52,754 bases of DNA from Phlegmacium glaucopus (lineage: Eukaryota > Basidiomycota > Agaricomycetes > Agaricales > Cortinariaceae), in the NCBI GenBank assembly GCA_015039465.1, contig MU130626.1, positions 353,523-406,276 of the forward strand. Direction: 5' to 3'. How positions within the stretch are numbered: the stretch's first letter is position 1; each line of letters begins with the position of its first letter. Made by a program: the position numbers and the translations under genes. This document shows positions 23,116 through 33,778 of the stretch, in pieces. Under the pieces are notes generated by a model. The model had not been told where the DNA came from. It ran no database searches and worked only from the letters and a program-made list of their open reading frames with translations.

Positions 23116-24370
23116 AGCGGAGTGAAAGTAACTGAAGGAGAATTATAAACACCCATATTGAAGCCATTTTTTAAACTTTTTGGGATTTCTTGGTGAAGAT
23201 TATATACATTAGTGTTACGAAGCGCCTTTTCCCACTCATCTGGGTGAAATGGCATCACTATTGGGAAAAAATCATGAAGAGGCTCCACAATGTTGAGCAT
23301 TGTGGACTCTGGCTCTGCAAAGGGAACACCAGTGCTCTCCTCGCTGACAAGGAAGGACTTGCTCGCAGCCTGAGTAACCGTTCCAGGCAAAACAGTATGA
23401 TTTTCCTGATTTGTCTTGTCTAGCGCCGGCTGGGCCAAGCTTGAGCAAGTGGCATGCTGCCCCGTTGACGAGTGTGACAGTGTTACAGTTTCGTGAGATG
23501 TGGGATTTAGTGGTGTCTCCACAAAAAATGCATCTTCCTGTTTTGTGGTTTGACTGTGCAAATCATTGGGATAGATTTTGAAAGGGCTGATTTTGAAAGG
23601 ATCCACGTGCAGCAAATGGCGAGTGGTCATGGCTGTGTTGGCCTTGTGTGTGAAAATGAGACTGAGATGGCAAATTTAATGTATAAGATGAGCTAGCCTG
23701 GGTGGAGTGATTTTTTAAATCACTCTGGACTTGTGTATATACTTTCTTAGCCATGTAACAAGTCTCTAAATCATTCCAAATTCCGATGGAGAATTGTGAT
23801 GGGTTGATAGGAAATTGGGTGGCTTGTTTACAGATTTCAATGTTGTAAGCAAGATAAAGAGGCCACATTTCGGCTTGGTTGTCATTATTGAGTATGAATA
23901 GGTGATGAGCATGCCACATTGCAGCTTTATCAGGCAAGAAAACTTCAATAAGATCCTGTAGGCGTCTCCAAGCCTGATGCCATTCATCAAAAGTGGGTTC
24001 GATTTCGCCATCGTCAGATAAAGGCTTAGCAGTAGATATGATGCATCCATTTGATTTGTCGATAGTGATTACATTGTGTGAAGCATTTGGTAATGCCTTG
24101 CCTTTGAACATACATCCTTTGTCCATTAAGTAGGTAAGTGGTATGTGGGTATTCCATCCATCTATGAATTTCTTCCGTATGTGATCAGGCACTAGGAAGG
24201 CAGCATTATTTGCTGTAAAACCAGGAATACACGCTGGTCATTTTCGAAGTGGCGTAGTGCTCGTCTGATGTGGAGTGTCTAGGGCAACAGTTGGCAAAGT
24301 TGGAACAATAGCAGGTACGACAACTGGTTCCTCTGGTATCATTTGGAATACATCCACTGGAACTGTCTAT
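23115..24370 (-). pseudogene. Gag-like region of the degenerate element
   Basis: Minus-strand frames 24192-23563 and 23630-23058, plus about 60 upstream codons beyond a stop near 24230, form a Gag-like protein. Recognisable parts are PDHIRKKFIDGWNTHIPLTY, TFDEWHQAWRRLQDLIEVF and a Gln/Ser/His-rich tail before the RT start (HPDEWEKALRNTNVYNLHQ). Length and position match the Gag of DIRS-order elements in Agaricomycetes. Frames are shifted relative to each other, so it is a relic. Confidence 0.6.
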
Positions 24371-24530
24371 TCCTTATTTTATTTTATTGTTTTGTATCTA
24401 CATAAGTACATAGTTATAATAATGAATACCCTCATGCCTCATGTGATTGTAAGGGTCAACTACTATCCCAAGTGAGCTTGTAGACCAGCTCTGTTAGGGC
24501 ATCTGTGGTATTGACTTAGTCAGACTAGCA

Positions 24531-24878
24531 CATCAGAAAAAAATAACCTTGGCCTGGCCAGCCCTGGCCAGCCCTGAACATCTTTGGCTAGGTTTAAAAA
24601 TCTGAAAAAAGTTTAACAAATCACAGAAATATTTATAGTACCCAATTCCAAAAAAGGTAAACAATTACATAAGACAGATGCTGAGATATTCAAGATATTA
24701 AATTGTTTAAAAGTCTTGAATATCTCAGCATCTGTCTTATGTAATTGTTTACTTTTTTTGGAATTGGGTACTATAAATATTTCTGTGATTTGTTAGACTT
24801 TTTTCAGATTTTTAAACCTAGCCAAAGATGTTCAGGGCTGGCCAGGGCTGGCCAGGCCAAGGTTATTTTTTTCTGATG
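24531..24878. repeat. 348-bp near-perfect inverted repeat (fold-back element)
   Basis: The left arm (from CATCAGAAAAAAATAACC) and the right arm (ending GGTTATTTTTTTCTGATG) pair over about 160 nt each with two mismatches noticed by eye, leaving a loop of roughly 20-25 nt near 24695-24715. Each arm includes a GGCCTGGCCAGCCC stretch. No clear target-site duplication was found. A fold-back MITE is the likeliest identity. Transcripts would form a long hairpin. Confidence 0.85.
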
Positions 24879-24884
24879 CAGGGG

Positions 24885-25190
24885 ATCCAAAGAGGAAAGG
24901 ATGTGGATCTCTGCTAAGCAAGAGGACATTTAAGTGCTAATAAGGAGATAATGGAGTTATGGAATAATAAAGAAATAGTGTGATGTGAAAATAATAATAT
25001 CAAAATGGTGTGATGCCAAAATAAAATAAATAAAATAAAAAGGACTGAGTGTGTCTGCCCCTTGAAAAGTGTTGTCTTGGCACAACTGGTATAGGTGTGA
25101 AAGCATCAAGTTAAATTCAGTTGTTCTGATGTGTTGAGGAGCCTCCAGGGTTTTTGCAGTGGAAATCAGCAAACCTGATTGGGGACATGT
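24885..25190 (-). pseudogene. 3' part of an old chromovirus pol, minus strand
   Basis: The minus strand just left of the intact gypsy element encodes FADFHCKNPGGSS and then a stop, the usual C-terminal tail of Ty3/gypsy chromodomain polyproteins. It continues in register, across the insertion and one copy of its 5-bp target duplication, with the chromodomain coded at 32588-32830. This is therefore a pre-existing element into which the younger element jumped. The rest to 24885 is AT-rich, possibly its 3' non-coding end. Confidence 0.65.
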
Positions 25191-25750
25191 TGTTACATTC
25201 CATCATACGTTACTCCGGTCCGACTCTGACGGAGTTGTTTCTGGTAGTCCGTACTCCTTTCCAGTACTCTCCCTTGTTTTCAGTTCTACTCCTACCTACG
25301 TCTGACTCCGAGACTTTTCCATATCATTCCAACTCTTCTGACGTCACTCCAAACTCATTACCACTTCTTCACCACTACCACTATTCTTTGTCATCATCCT
25401 TCCCACCATCAGTCAGCATACCCGCCAAGGATTATTCACCCAAGAATGCAGGACCTCTTCCGGGAGCAGAACGCAGCACTTATATTTATCTTTTATATTT
25501 CGGTTGCTATTCCTTTATTTATTTAAGTACTTGAAACTTGTATGTTTTCCCTCAGTTTGAATATCAACTTTGTTTCCTCCTCTTGTTCGTCCTCTAAGTC
25601 ACTGAGGTCTTTCATCTTTACTTCTTCTTCCGTTCCGAAATCAGGACACCTTAGGAGCTGGGCGGCACAGCACACATGCTGAGGCCAACGTCCTTTCCAC
25701 TTACTGTTCCGGAGTAACTCCAAGGTGACTTCCTTGTTTTAAACTTAACA
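25191..25750 (+). repeat. 5' LTR of the gypsy element
   Basis: 560 bp, beginning TGTTACATTC and ending AAACTTAACA. It aligns with 32028-32587 without gaps. I count about 17 differences by eye (about 3 percent), of which about 15 are transitions, most changing CG to TG or CA. A TTTATATTTATCTTTTATAT stretch near 25479 could serve the promoter. Confidence 0.95.
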
Positions 25751-25777
25751 GTATATTCGAACTTCTCACCCACTCCT

Positions 25778-26942
25778 ATGCAAACTCGTTCTAAAACTTC
25801 CAAAACACAATTACTGATACAAGAAAATATGTCCCATGAAAACACTCCCGTTCCCGATGTAGTCGAAGAGGCTAGTCATATTGATGAACCTCAGAGTACT
25901 ACGGACGAAGTTGAGTCTCCAACTATTCATATCAATCAACTCATTTCCGCTTTAAATTCCCTCGGGAAATCTTCAGCCAAGTCCGATTCGGCTGGCAGAC
26001 TTAGAGAGCCCGAACCCTTCATGGGTAAGGATCCTAAGAAACTAAAAGCTTTTCTTTTCCAGTGCAAGCTCTATTTCTGGAGCTCTTCCGACACATTCCA
26101 AGATGACTCCAAGCAAGTAACATTTGCTTTGTCCTATCTCCGGGAACGTTGCTCAGGAATGGTTCAAACCTGGAATTTCCGGTCTCACCAACGAGCCTCC
26201 GTCTTGGCTTGAAGATTGGGATCTCTTTGTCAGCAAACTTCAGTCTAACTTCGGTCCTTACAACGAGTCCGCCATCATAGAACACAAACTCACCAATCTC
26301 CGAATGAAGGACGGCCAATGTATCTCTAATTACTTAGTCCGGTTCAACTCCTTGGCAGTCTGCTGTACTTGGGGCGAGCCTGCTCTGAGGTATAGGTTTT
26401 ACAAAGGTTTACCTTCCCGAATCAAGGATGAAATTAGCAAAGGTGATGGCAAGCCCCGGTCCTTAACCGCGATGCATCAAAAAGCTCAAAATGCTGATGC
26501 TCACTACTGGGAACGTATGCAAGAACGTTCTCGGGAACCCGCTCTGCAGCAACGCCAAAACCCTCCAAAAGGTCCTACTCCTTCTTCATCCTCCTCCGTA
26601 CCCTCTTCCAACCCTTCTTCCAGTTCCGGTAAACAGTCTCGGCCTTCGGATCAAAAATCTGCTAAGCCCGCAGACTCCGGTAAGGCTTCCACCTCCTCTC
26701 CTCCTAAACCTAATCTAGAAGGCAAGCTGGACTCACGGGGTAGACTTACCCAGCAAGAAATGCAACGCTGGATGGATAATAAACTTTGTCTTTTTTGTGG
26801 CAAGCCAGGACATCGCGTTCCTGACTGTAACCTTGCCAAGGCAAGCTCTGCTAAAGGCCGAGCCTCTACCGTTTCTGATTCCGCTTCCAAGTCCATTCCA
26901 GCTAAGCCAAAGGACTCCGGTTCGGAGAAGAAAAAAGACTAA
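25778..26942 (+). pseudogene. Gag of the gypsy element, frameshifted
   Basis: The start codon ATG 25778 gives MQTRSKTSKTQ. The first frame runs to 26212, the second from about 26124 to 26942, so a frameshift lies between. The second part contains the conserved AQEWFKPGISG and SWLEDWDLFVSKL Gag motifs, a Ser/Pro-rich stretch, and a CCHC zinc knuckle (CLFCGKPGHRVPDC near 26786-26828) that binds RNA during particle assembly. It is unlikely to make functional Gag without the shift repaired. Confidence 0.85.
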
Positions 26943-26959
26943 GCAATTCACTGGACTCA

Positions 26960-29900
26960 GCACAGACGGTGAATTGCGAGAGCCCCTGTGCTGAACTTGT
27001 TGCAGTTCTCAATGCAATAATCTCTCCAGATACCCGAGCAGTTTTTGTTTCTCTTCTTTCTCTTCAATTTCTGAATATCAATTTTTCTGCTTTCATTGAC
27101 AGTGGTTCCACTCACTGTTTCATGGACGAGCATTTCACAAAAGTCCAATGACTTTCCTATTTTTCCAATTACTCCTATGACTCTCCATCTTATTGATGGT
27201 TCTTCTCCGGGCATGATCACACATGCTACTGTTGTTTCTGTTCGTTTCTCTTGTGGTTCCGTCCACAAAAGCTGGTTTTTATTAACCAAGCTGGATTCTG
27301 ATTTTCCTGCTGTACTCGGGCTTGACTGGCTCACCCAACATAATCCGTTGATTGACTGGGTCGATAGCAGTGTAACCTTCCGAGACCGTATAGTTATCCT
27401 TCCAGTTCCCGTTTCCATTTCCGCTGAGGCACCCGTTCCGGTATCCAACATTACCATGTCCGATACGGTTTCCGCGAAAACGAAGGTTGAAATACCTTCT
27501 ATTCCGGAACCTCTTCATGATATTCCATTTGTTCTGAAACCACTGACCGCTCCTAAAATTGCCTTAGTGTCTGCTGCAGCTTTCATGAGGTCCATTCGTT
27601 CCGAAGGAGCCCAATGCTTTTCCATTTCCATTCATGATCCGGTCGAGGCTGCTAGCCGTTCCGCGACAGCCTCCACATCTTCCAATTCTGACTTGGAGGG
27701 TGTTCCGGAAATATACCACGAATTCTCGGACATCTTTTCAAAGGGTAAAGCCAACACCCTAGCGGCTCATCGAGAGTATGACTTAAAAATCGAAATCGAT
27801 GAGTCCGCAAAGCCCCCTTTGGGTCCAATTTATCCGCTCTCTGAATCCGAGTTGGGTACACTCCAAGAGTTCATTGACGAGCACCTAAACATGGGTTTCA
27901 TCCGTCCATCAAAGTCTCCTTTCGGAGCACCCGTCCTGTTTATCAAGAAGAAGGACGGGTCTTTGCGACTTTGCGTTGATTTCTGAAAACTCAATGCCAT
28001 CACTTGGAAGGACAAGTATCCTTTACCTCTTGTTTCCGATCTACTTGATGCTCCCCGCAAATCTGGGATCTTTTACTAAAATTGACTTAAAGCATGCCTA
28101 CCATCTCGTCCAGATTGCTGCCAGAGACGAGTGGAAGACTGCTTTCCATACCCGCTATGGCTCCTTCGAGTGGCTCGTCATGCCGTTCGGACTTACCAAC
28201 GCCCCTGGCGCTTTTCAAAGATTCCTTAACACTATTTTTGCTGACCTTTTAGATGTGTTCGTAATCATCTATCTGGACGACATCCTCATTTTCTCCATCA
28301 ATGAAAAAGATCACATCAAACATGTCTCCGAGGTCCTCCGATGGCTCCAAGATAATAATCTCTTCACTAATGGTAAGAAATGTGTTTTCCACTCCAATTC
28401 CATTGAGTACCTGGGTCACATGATCGGTCCTGATGGCCTTTCTATGGATCCAGCAAAAGTCCAAGTCATTCAAGACTGGCCGGAACCTTGGAAAGTCAAA
28501 GATGTCCAATCCTTCCTTGGTTTTGCTAATTTTTACAGGCGTTTCATCCACAACTACTCCGATATTGTGGTTCCATTGACTCATCTCACCCGGAAAAATA
28601 TTCCGTGGGTTTTTGATGACAGTTGTCGCCTTGCTTTTAAGACTCTCAAGGAGGCTTTTATTTCCGCTCCGGTGTTAACACACTGGAAGCCTAACTGTCC
28701 TATCATTGTGGAAACTGACACATCCGACTACGCTTTAGCAGCTATCCTTTCCATCCGTGATTCCGATGGAGAAATCCATCCTGTCGCGTATCGTTCTTGT
28801 ACCTTTTCTGGGGCAGAATGGAATTACGACGTTCACGACAAGGAGTTGCTGGCCATTTTCAAAGCTTTTAAAGCTTGGCGTCACTACCTTGAGGGTGCTA
28901 GTTTTCCGATTGATGTGGTTACTGACCATAAGAATCTAGAGTATTTCTCGACCACCAAAATCTTATCCCGGCATCAAGCGCAGTGGTCGGAGTACCTTTC
29001 TGCTTTCAACATGGTTATTCAATTTCGCCCAGGCCGTCTCAGAACAAAGCCAGACACGCTGACTCGTCATCCTGACCTCTATCTAAAGGAGGGAGGGAAA
29101 TATTACGGTGAAGTCAATCCACACAATTTTAAACCTATCTTTTCTTCTAAACAACTTTCCACTTCTCTCCAAGCTACTTCATTACTTCCCACTGTACTCC
29201 ATGGTGTCTTTACCATGGATGTCGAAGAGCTCAACAAGGGGATTCTTTCCGCTCTTTCCACGGATCCCCTTGCACAGTCCTACTTATCGGATCTAGACAA
29301 TCCGAAGTATGCTAGATGGTCAAAGGACTCTTCCGGATTTGTTCGGATTGATCAACAGATCTATGTTCCAGATTCTGGAGATCTTCGTCTTTGTGTCCTT
29401 CATTATTATCATGACCATCCTGTCTCCGGACATTTTGGTGTCAATAGGACTCTTGCGGTTATCCGTCAAGAGTATACTTGGCCCAGTGTTCGTGTTTTTG
29501 TCACTGACTATTGTAGGACTTGCACCACCTGTTCTCGGTCCAAAGCCAAACATCATAAACCATACGGCTTACTCCGACAACTTCCTGTTCTGTCCTGTCC
29601 CTGGGACTCCATCTCCATGGATTTCATTGAACACCTTCCAGACTCCGAAGGGTTCACTGCGGTCTTGGTCGTAGTAGACCGTTTCACGAAACAATCCATT
29701 TTCATCCCCACATACGACACCATCACTTCCGTGCAACTTGCTGAACTATTTGTCATCCACGTGTTTTCCAAGCACGGTGTTCCGTCCCATGTAACCTCCG
29801 ATCGCTGTTCCGAGTTTGTATCTCACTTCTTCAGATCCCTCAGAAAAGCCCTCGACATGAAGTTGCACTTCACCTCTGGATACCACCCGGAAGGTGACGG

Positions 29901-30700
29901 ACAAACGGAATGTGTCAACCAAACCTTGGAACAATACATCCGCATCTACTGCAACTATCAGCAAGACAACTGGAGTTCACTTCTCCCATTAGCAGAATTC
30001 TCCTACAACAATGCTCCGAGTGCCACTACTGGTGTATCTCCATTCTTCACCAACAAAGGCTACAATCCAGCTATCACTATCCATCCAGAGTACGACCTCA
30101 TCTCCTCCCGTGCTCACAAGTATGTTACAGACCTTAACGAACTCCATGAGGAACTCTGAAAAGCTATCCTTACTTCCCAGGAACAATACCAATGTTCCGC
30201 AGACAAGCGTCGGATTCCTCCTCCGGACTTCAAGGTTGGAGATCGAGCCTTTGTCAAAGCACAATTCTTCCATACGACCAGACCTTCAAAGAAACTCTCT
30301 GAGAAGTATCTTGGTCTGTATGAGATTATTGCTCAGGCAGGTCCTTTGTCCTGGACCCTTCGTCTTCCCGACTATATGCGTGCCGTCCATCCCGTCTTCC
30401 ATGTTTCCATGCTAGAGCCCTCCGTTCCGAACACTATTCCAGATCATACTCAACCTCCGCCTCCTCCGGTCGTCATTGACGGAGAGCAGGAATTTGAGGT
30501 CTCCGAAATTTTGGACTCTAAATTGGACAACAGACGACGTGTATGCAAACTTCTGTACCTAGTCAAGTGGTCTGGCTATGAAGGTAACCGATGAAGAAAC
30601 TTCCTGGTTACCAGCTAACGAATTAGGACACGCGTCCGAACTTGTTGCTGATTTCCACCAGAGCTATCTGACTAAACCCGGACCTCTTCCACTCTCTTGA
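26960..30700 (+). pseudogene. Pol of the gypsy element: protease, RT, RNase H, integrase, chromodomain
   Basis: Protease has the active-site FIDSGSTHCF (about 27084-27116). A shift near 27150 moves the frame to 27096-27986. RT motifs include GSLRLCVDF before TGA 27984-27986 (relatives have Arg there), IDLKHAYHLVQI, and the catalytic YLDD near 28270. RNase H has VETDTSDYALAAIL and GRLRTKPDTLTRHPD. Integrase has an HHCC-type zinc finger (ending CRTCTTC) and DDE-type residues in the MDFIEHLPDS, TSDRCSEF and ECVNQTLEQYIR regions. A second TGA lies at 30157-30159. A chromodomain (FEVSEILDS...LVKWSGYEG) follows, shifted near 30586, and the frame ends near 30700. Confidence 0.9.
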
Positions 30701-30875
30701 TTCCTTTTCCATCTCTTTCCTTGTTTTTTCCGTTCCTTCCCATGTCTTTTCTGTTCTAATCCTTTCCGTTTATCTTACTCTTCTGTTTCACAAAACAAAG
30801 TCAATAAAACAAACTTTTTTATAAACAAAACAAAAAAAATTAACAAAAAAAAATATATACAATTTATTGTTTAAT

Positions 30876-31886
30876 CTATTTTTTTTCTACTCCTTCCATC
30901 CTTTCTTCCTCCGCTCCTTCCACCCTCTCCGTCTCCACTTCCAACCCTTCTTCCACCTCCTCATCTTCTCCATCATCTGACTCCTCATCTTCCGTCTCCT
31001 CTTGCACCTCCGTTTCCACTCCCTTCTCCGCTTTCATCACCTCCTTCTGCTTCATCTCCTCTTTTCTTCTTTCCTCTTCCCGTCTCTCCTTCTCAAACTC
31101 CCTCCGCATCTGCACCTCCATCGCCAACTTGATCTCCACCTGCGTCTCCGCCAACTTCTTCAGCCACCCTCCTATCGTCTCCAACGCATCCGCCATCCGA
31201 TCTGTTCCTTCCGTTTCCATCTCCACCACTTCCTTTGCCTTCCCTTTTCCTTTTGCCTTCCCTCCAACCTTTTCCACTGCCATCTCCACCGCCACCGTTC
31301 TCTTTTTCCCTCCGACTATGCTACAGCCCTTCTTCAGCTGGTAGCACCTATAGCACCCCAGCCCCCACGTCTTTCCGTGGCACATAGCACCTGCGCTCAT
31401 ACATTGGGCGCAGGCTGGCCGGTTTTCCTCCATGGTCGGAGTGACTTGGTCCTATGATTCCTTTAGCGATACATTTTCTTTTGTTTACGGAATTCACTTA
31501 CTTTGTCATTTAGTTTCCTTTTTTTAGGGACGCTGGGCCCCAGCTCCGTTCCATTGTTCTCCAGCTCTTCTTCTGCCTCTTCATCATCCAAGTATATTAC
31601 CTCTGCTTCTCTCCTCTTCTTTTCCTCTTCCTTTCTAGCCCGCTGCATTTCCAGCAGCTTCCACTCCTGCTCCACTCTACTTCTCTGCTCTGCTTCTACT
31701 CTCTTCCTCTCCTCCTCCGCTCTCCGGTTCTCCTCATCCCGCTGCCGCTGCCTCCAACTCCATCAACTCCTTTTCCTCCGCCTCCCACGCTCACTTCTCC
31801 GCCTCCTGCTTGCTCTGAATTCGAGCCCGGGCCTCTTCCAACTTTGCTTGTTGGGAAGAGCCAGTGTTGTTGTTGTTGTTGGTCAT
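30876..31886 (-). pseudogene. Antisense two-exon gene between pol and 3' LTR: Lys/Glu-rich coiled coil plus Cys-rich domain
   Basis: Read on the minus strand, ATG 31884-31886 begins MTNNNNNTGSSQQAKLEEAR. A highly charged coiled-coil region follows, broken by a TGA at 31791-31793 and a one-base shift near 31740. A 50-bp GT-AG intron begins GTAAGTGAATTC (next to 31501) and ends AATCATAG. It joins LNDK in frame to DQVTPT and then a Cys-rich segment (CAQCMSAGAMCHG and GCYRCYQLKKGC) resembling a small zinc-binding domain. The protein ends in an acidic Glu-rich tail. The function is unknown. An RNA-polymerase-II antisense gene carried by the retrotransposon is inferred. Confidence 0.7.
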
Positions 31887-32027
31887 GGTGTTTGTTTAAG
31901 AGGATGGGGGTTTGGGAAGTTAACCGAAGTGAAGAGTCATCACCAGTCTCCGACGGCCTTTATACCACGTCAACCTCGCATGGACCATCACATGGCCTCG
32001 AGGGTCTCGGCCTTGACAGGGAGGTAC

Positions 32028-32587
32028 TGTTCCATTCCGTCATATGTTACTCCGGTCCGACTCCGACAGAGTTGTTTCCGGTAGTCCGTACTCCTTTCCA
32101 GTACTCTCCCTTGTTTTCAGTTCTACTCCTACCTACGTCTGACTCCGAGACTTTTCCATATCATTCCAACTCTTCTGACGTCACTCCAAACTCATTACCA
32201 CTTCTTCACCACTACCACTATTCTTTGTCATCATCCTTCCCACCATCAGTCAGCATACCTGCCAAGGATTATTCACCCAAGAATGCAGGACCTTTTCTGG
32301 GAGCAGAACACAGCACTTATATTTATCTTTTATATTTCGGTTGCTATTCCTTTATTTATTTAAGTACTCGAAACTTGTATGTTTTCCCTCAGTTTGAATA
32401 TCAACTTTGTTTCCTCCTCTTGTTCGTCCTCTAAGTCACTGAGGTCTTCCATCTTTACTTCTTCTTCCGTTCCGAAATCAGGACACCTTAGGAGCTGGGC
32501 GGCACAGCACACACGCTGAGGCCAACGTCCTTTCCGCTTACTGTTCCGGAGTAACTCTGACGTGACTTCCTTGTTTTAAACTTAACA
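32028..32587 (+). repeat. 3' LTR of the gypsy element
   Basis: 560 bp, beginning TGTTCCATTCCG and ending AAACTTAACA, followed by target duplication CATGT (32588-32592). It is colinear with the 5' LTR. Confidence 0.95.
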
Positions 32588-32836
32588 CATGTATGTGGTC
32601 CCAAGGTTCCCAAGAGTTGTATTCAATCCCAAAACCTTGCCATTTCACAGGTACATAAATGTCCTGTTGATTATGTTGCTGTCTGGATTTCCTCAACAAT
32701 CCACTCTTCTTCCCCATCAATGATTTCTGGAGGTGGGGGAGGTGGGATGCATCTATGGGTGTAGCTGGAGCTGGTGGGCATTGTTGTTAACTCATCTTTC
32801 AACCTTGAAACCTAGGTGCCAGTGGGACAGTGTCTT
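32588..32836 (-). pseudogene. Chromodomain of the old, interrupted chromovirus
   Basis: The minus strand encodes a proline-rich linker with EIIDGEEEW-type spacing (in shifted frames) and a chromodomain core, VKWQGFGIEYNSWEPWDHIH. This matches the C-terminal chromodomain of Ty3/gypsy integrases, which binds modified histones to direct insertion. The frame would continue into 25190-25090 if the younger gypsy element were absent. The other end abuts hAT-type element E. Confidence 0.75.
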
Positions 32837-32844
32837 GGTATTTA

Positions 32845-33453
32845 TAGGGTTACCAAAGTTCGGTTCAGAACTGACTCATGAACCTGAACTGAACTGAACT
32901 GAATTATCAGTTCAGTTCAGTTCAGGTTCAGGCATTTAGAGATTTATGGTTCATGCAGTTCAAACTGAACTGAACTGCTGAACCATTAGGTCCTAGAAGG
33001 CCAGGCAATTGTCTTCTTTTGACTTAACATTTTCTGGAAAGTGATCCTTTAGTAATTTGTGAACATTGGAATGGTTTGGCAGTCCTTTTTAGTATGAAAA
33101 ATGGCTAAGGAAGGAGGTAACGGCCAGACTTGGTATGTGATGTTATTATGTCAGCATAGATTAATACTGCCTATTTAGGAAAATAAATATAAATCAATGG
33201 TTTTCTGTGTTCTAGAGGAGTTCTGAGATCATATATAAGTGGAAATCAAGTGGCTAAGGGCTAAGGAAGGTCTTTGTACAATAAATTTTCAGAAAAAGGT
33301 AAAATTTCAGATTTTATAATGGTTCTTCAGTTCAGTTCAGTTCGAACCAGTTCTTAAATGGTTCAGTTCAGTTCAGGACCATATACAAACAGTTCAGTTC
33401 AGTTCAGGCTGAGGAGGTGAAGAACTGAACTGAACTGAACTTTGGTAACCCTA
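32845..33453. mobile_element. hAT-type non-autonomous element E
   Basis: A 609-bp element flanked by the exact 8-bp repeat GGTATTTA (32837-32844 and 33454-33461). The terminal inverted repeat TAGGGTTACCAAAGTTC is matched by the complement of the right end GAACTTTGGTAACCCTA. Subterminal runs of GTTCAGTTCAG/CTGAACTGAAC occupy both sides, like element B. No transposase is encoded. Confidence 0.93.
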
Positions 33454-33461
33454 GGTATTTA

Positions 33462-33778
33462 AATTTGTCTGTGGCAACTTGTAGCAAAGGTCCTTTTGCA
33501 TGCTGTGGACCATCAGTACAAATACCTGGACTCCATCAAATCTTGGATGATTTCCTTCAAACATACATCTTATAAAATTATTGATTTTTCAGATATGGCT
33601 ATGAAAACTATATGGTGCAGTAAATCTAATCCATGCTACTCCAACACATAAAATTACCATGACTGGGTGGCTTGCTATAGAGATATGGCTTGCACAAGTT
33701 GTAGTGTTGGAAATTGCACATTTTGATTGATTTTACACAAACACCAACTAATATGCAAATGGCAATAAATGATACCTT
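33462..33778. other. Spacer between hAT element E and the duplication
   Basis: No gene is recognised. It may contain more of the old chromovirus on the minus strand, but no motif is clear. Confidence 0.35.

Larger units (their letters stand above)
19269..24370 (-). mobile_element. Degenerate tyrosine-recombinase retrotransposon (DIRS order), minus strand
   Basis: In minus-strand order this relic carries a Gag-like region (24370-23150), reverse transcriptase (about 23150-21480), RNase H (21260-20200) and a truncated tyrosine recombinase (20165-19269). The layout and motifs parallel the intact element at 37581-43687. It is broken by stops, by an insertion of about 1 kb near 22060-23115, and by hAT-type element D in RNase H. 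The recombinase C-terminus (HxxR and Tyr motifs) is missing where the SINE copy adjoins. No terminal repeats were found. Confidence 0.8.
25191..32587 (+). mobile_element. Ty3/gypsy chromovirus, complete with both LTRs but coding frames broken
   Basis: Two 560-bp LTRs bound the element, and the 5-bp direct repeat CATGT (25186-25190 and 32588-32592) flanks it exactly. Gene order is gag, protease, RT, RNase H, integrase, chromodomain, so it is a chromovirus. Its frames carry two TGA stops and several shifts. An antisense spliced gene occupies the space between pol and the 3' LTR. Purine-rich ACAGGGAGGTAC before 32028 is a plausible polypurine tract. I could not identify a tRNA primer site after 25750. 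Confidence 0.95.

Noticed and set aside
31002..31457. Plus-strand frames opposite the antisense gene in the gypsy element (also 31503-32084)
   Set aside because: Leu/His/Ser/Pro-rich shadows of the Glu/Lys-rich minus-strand gene; the intron and Cys motif exist only on the minus strand.
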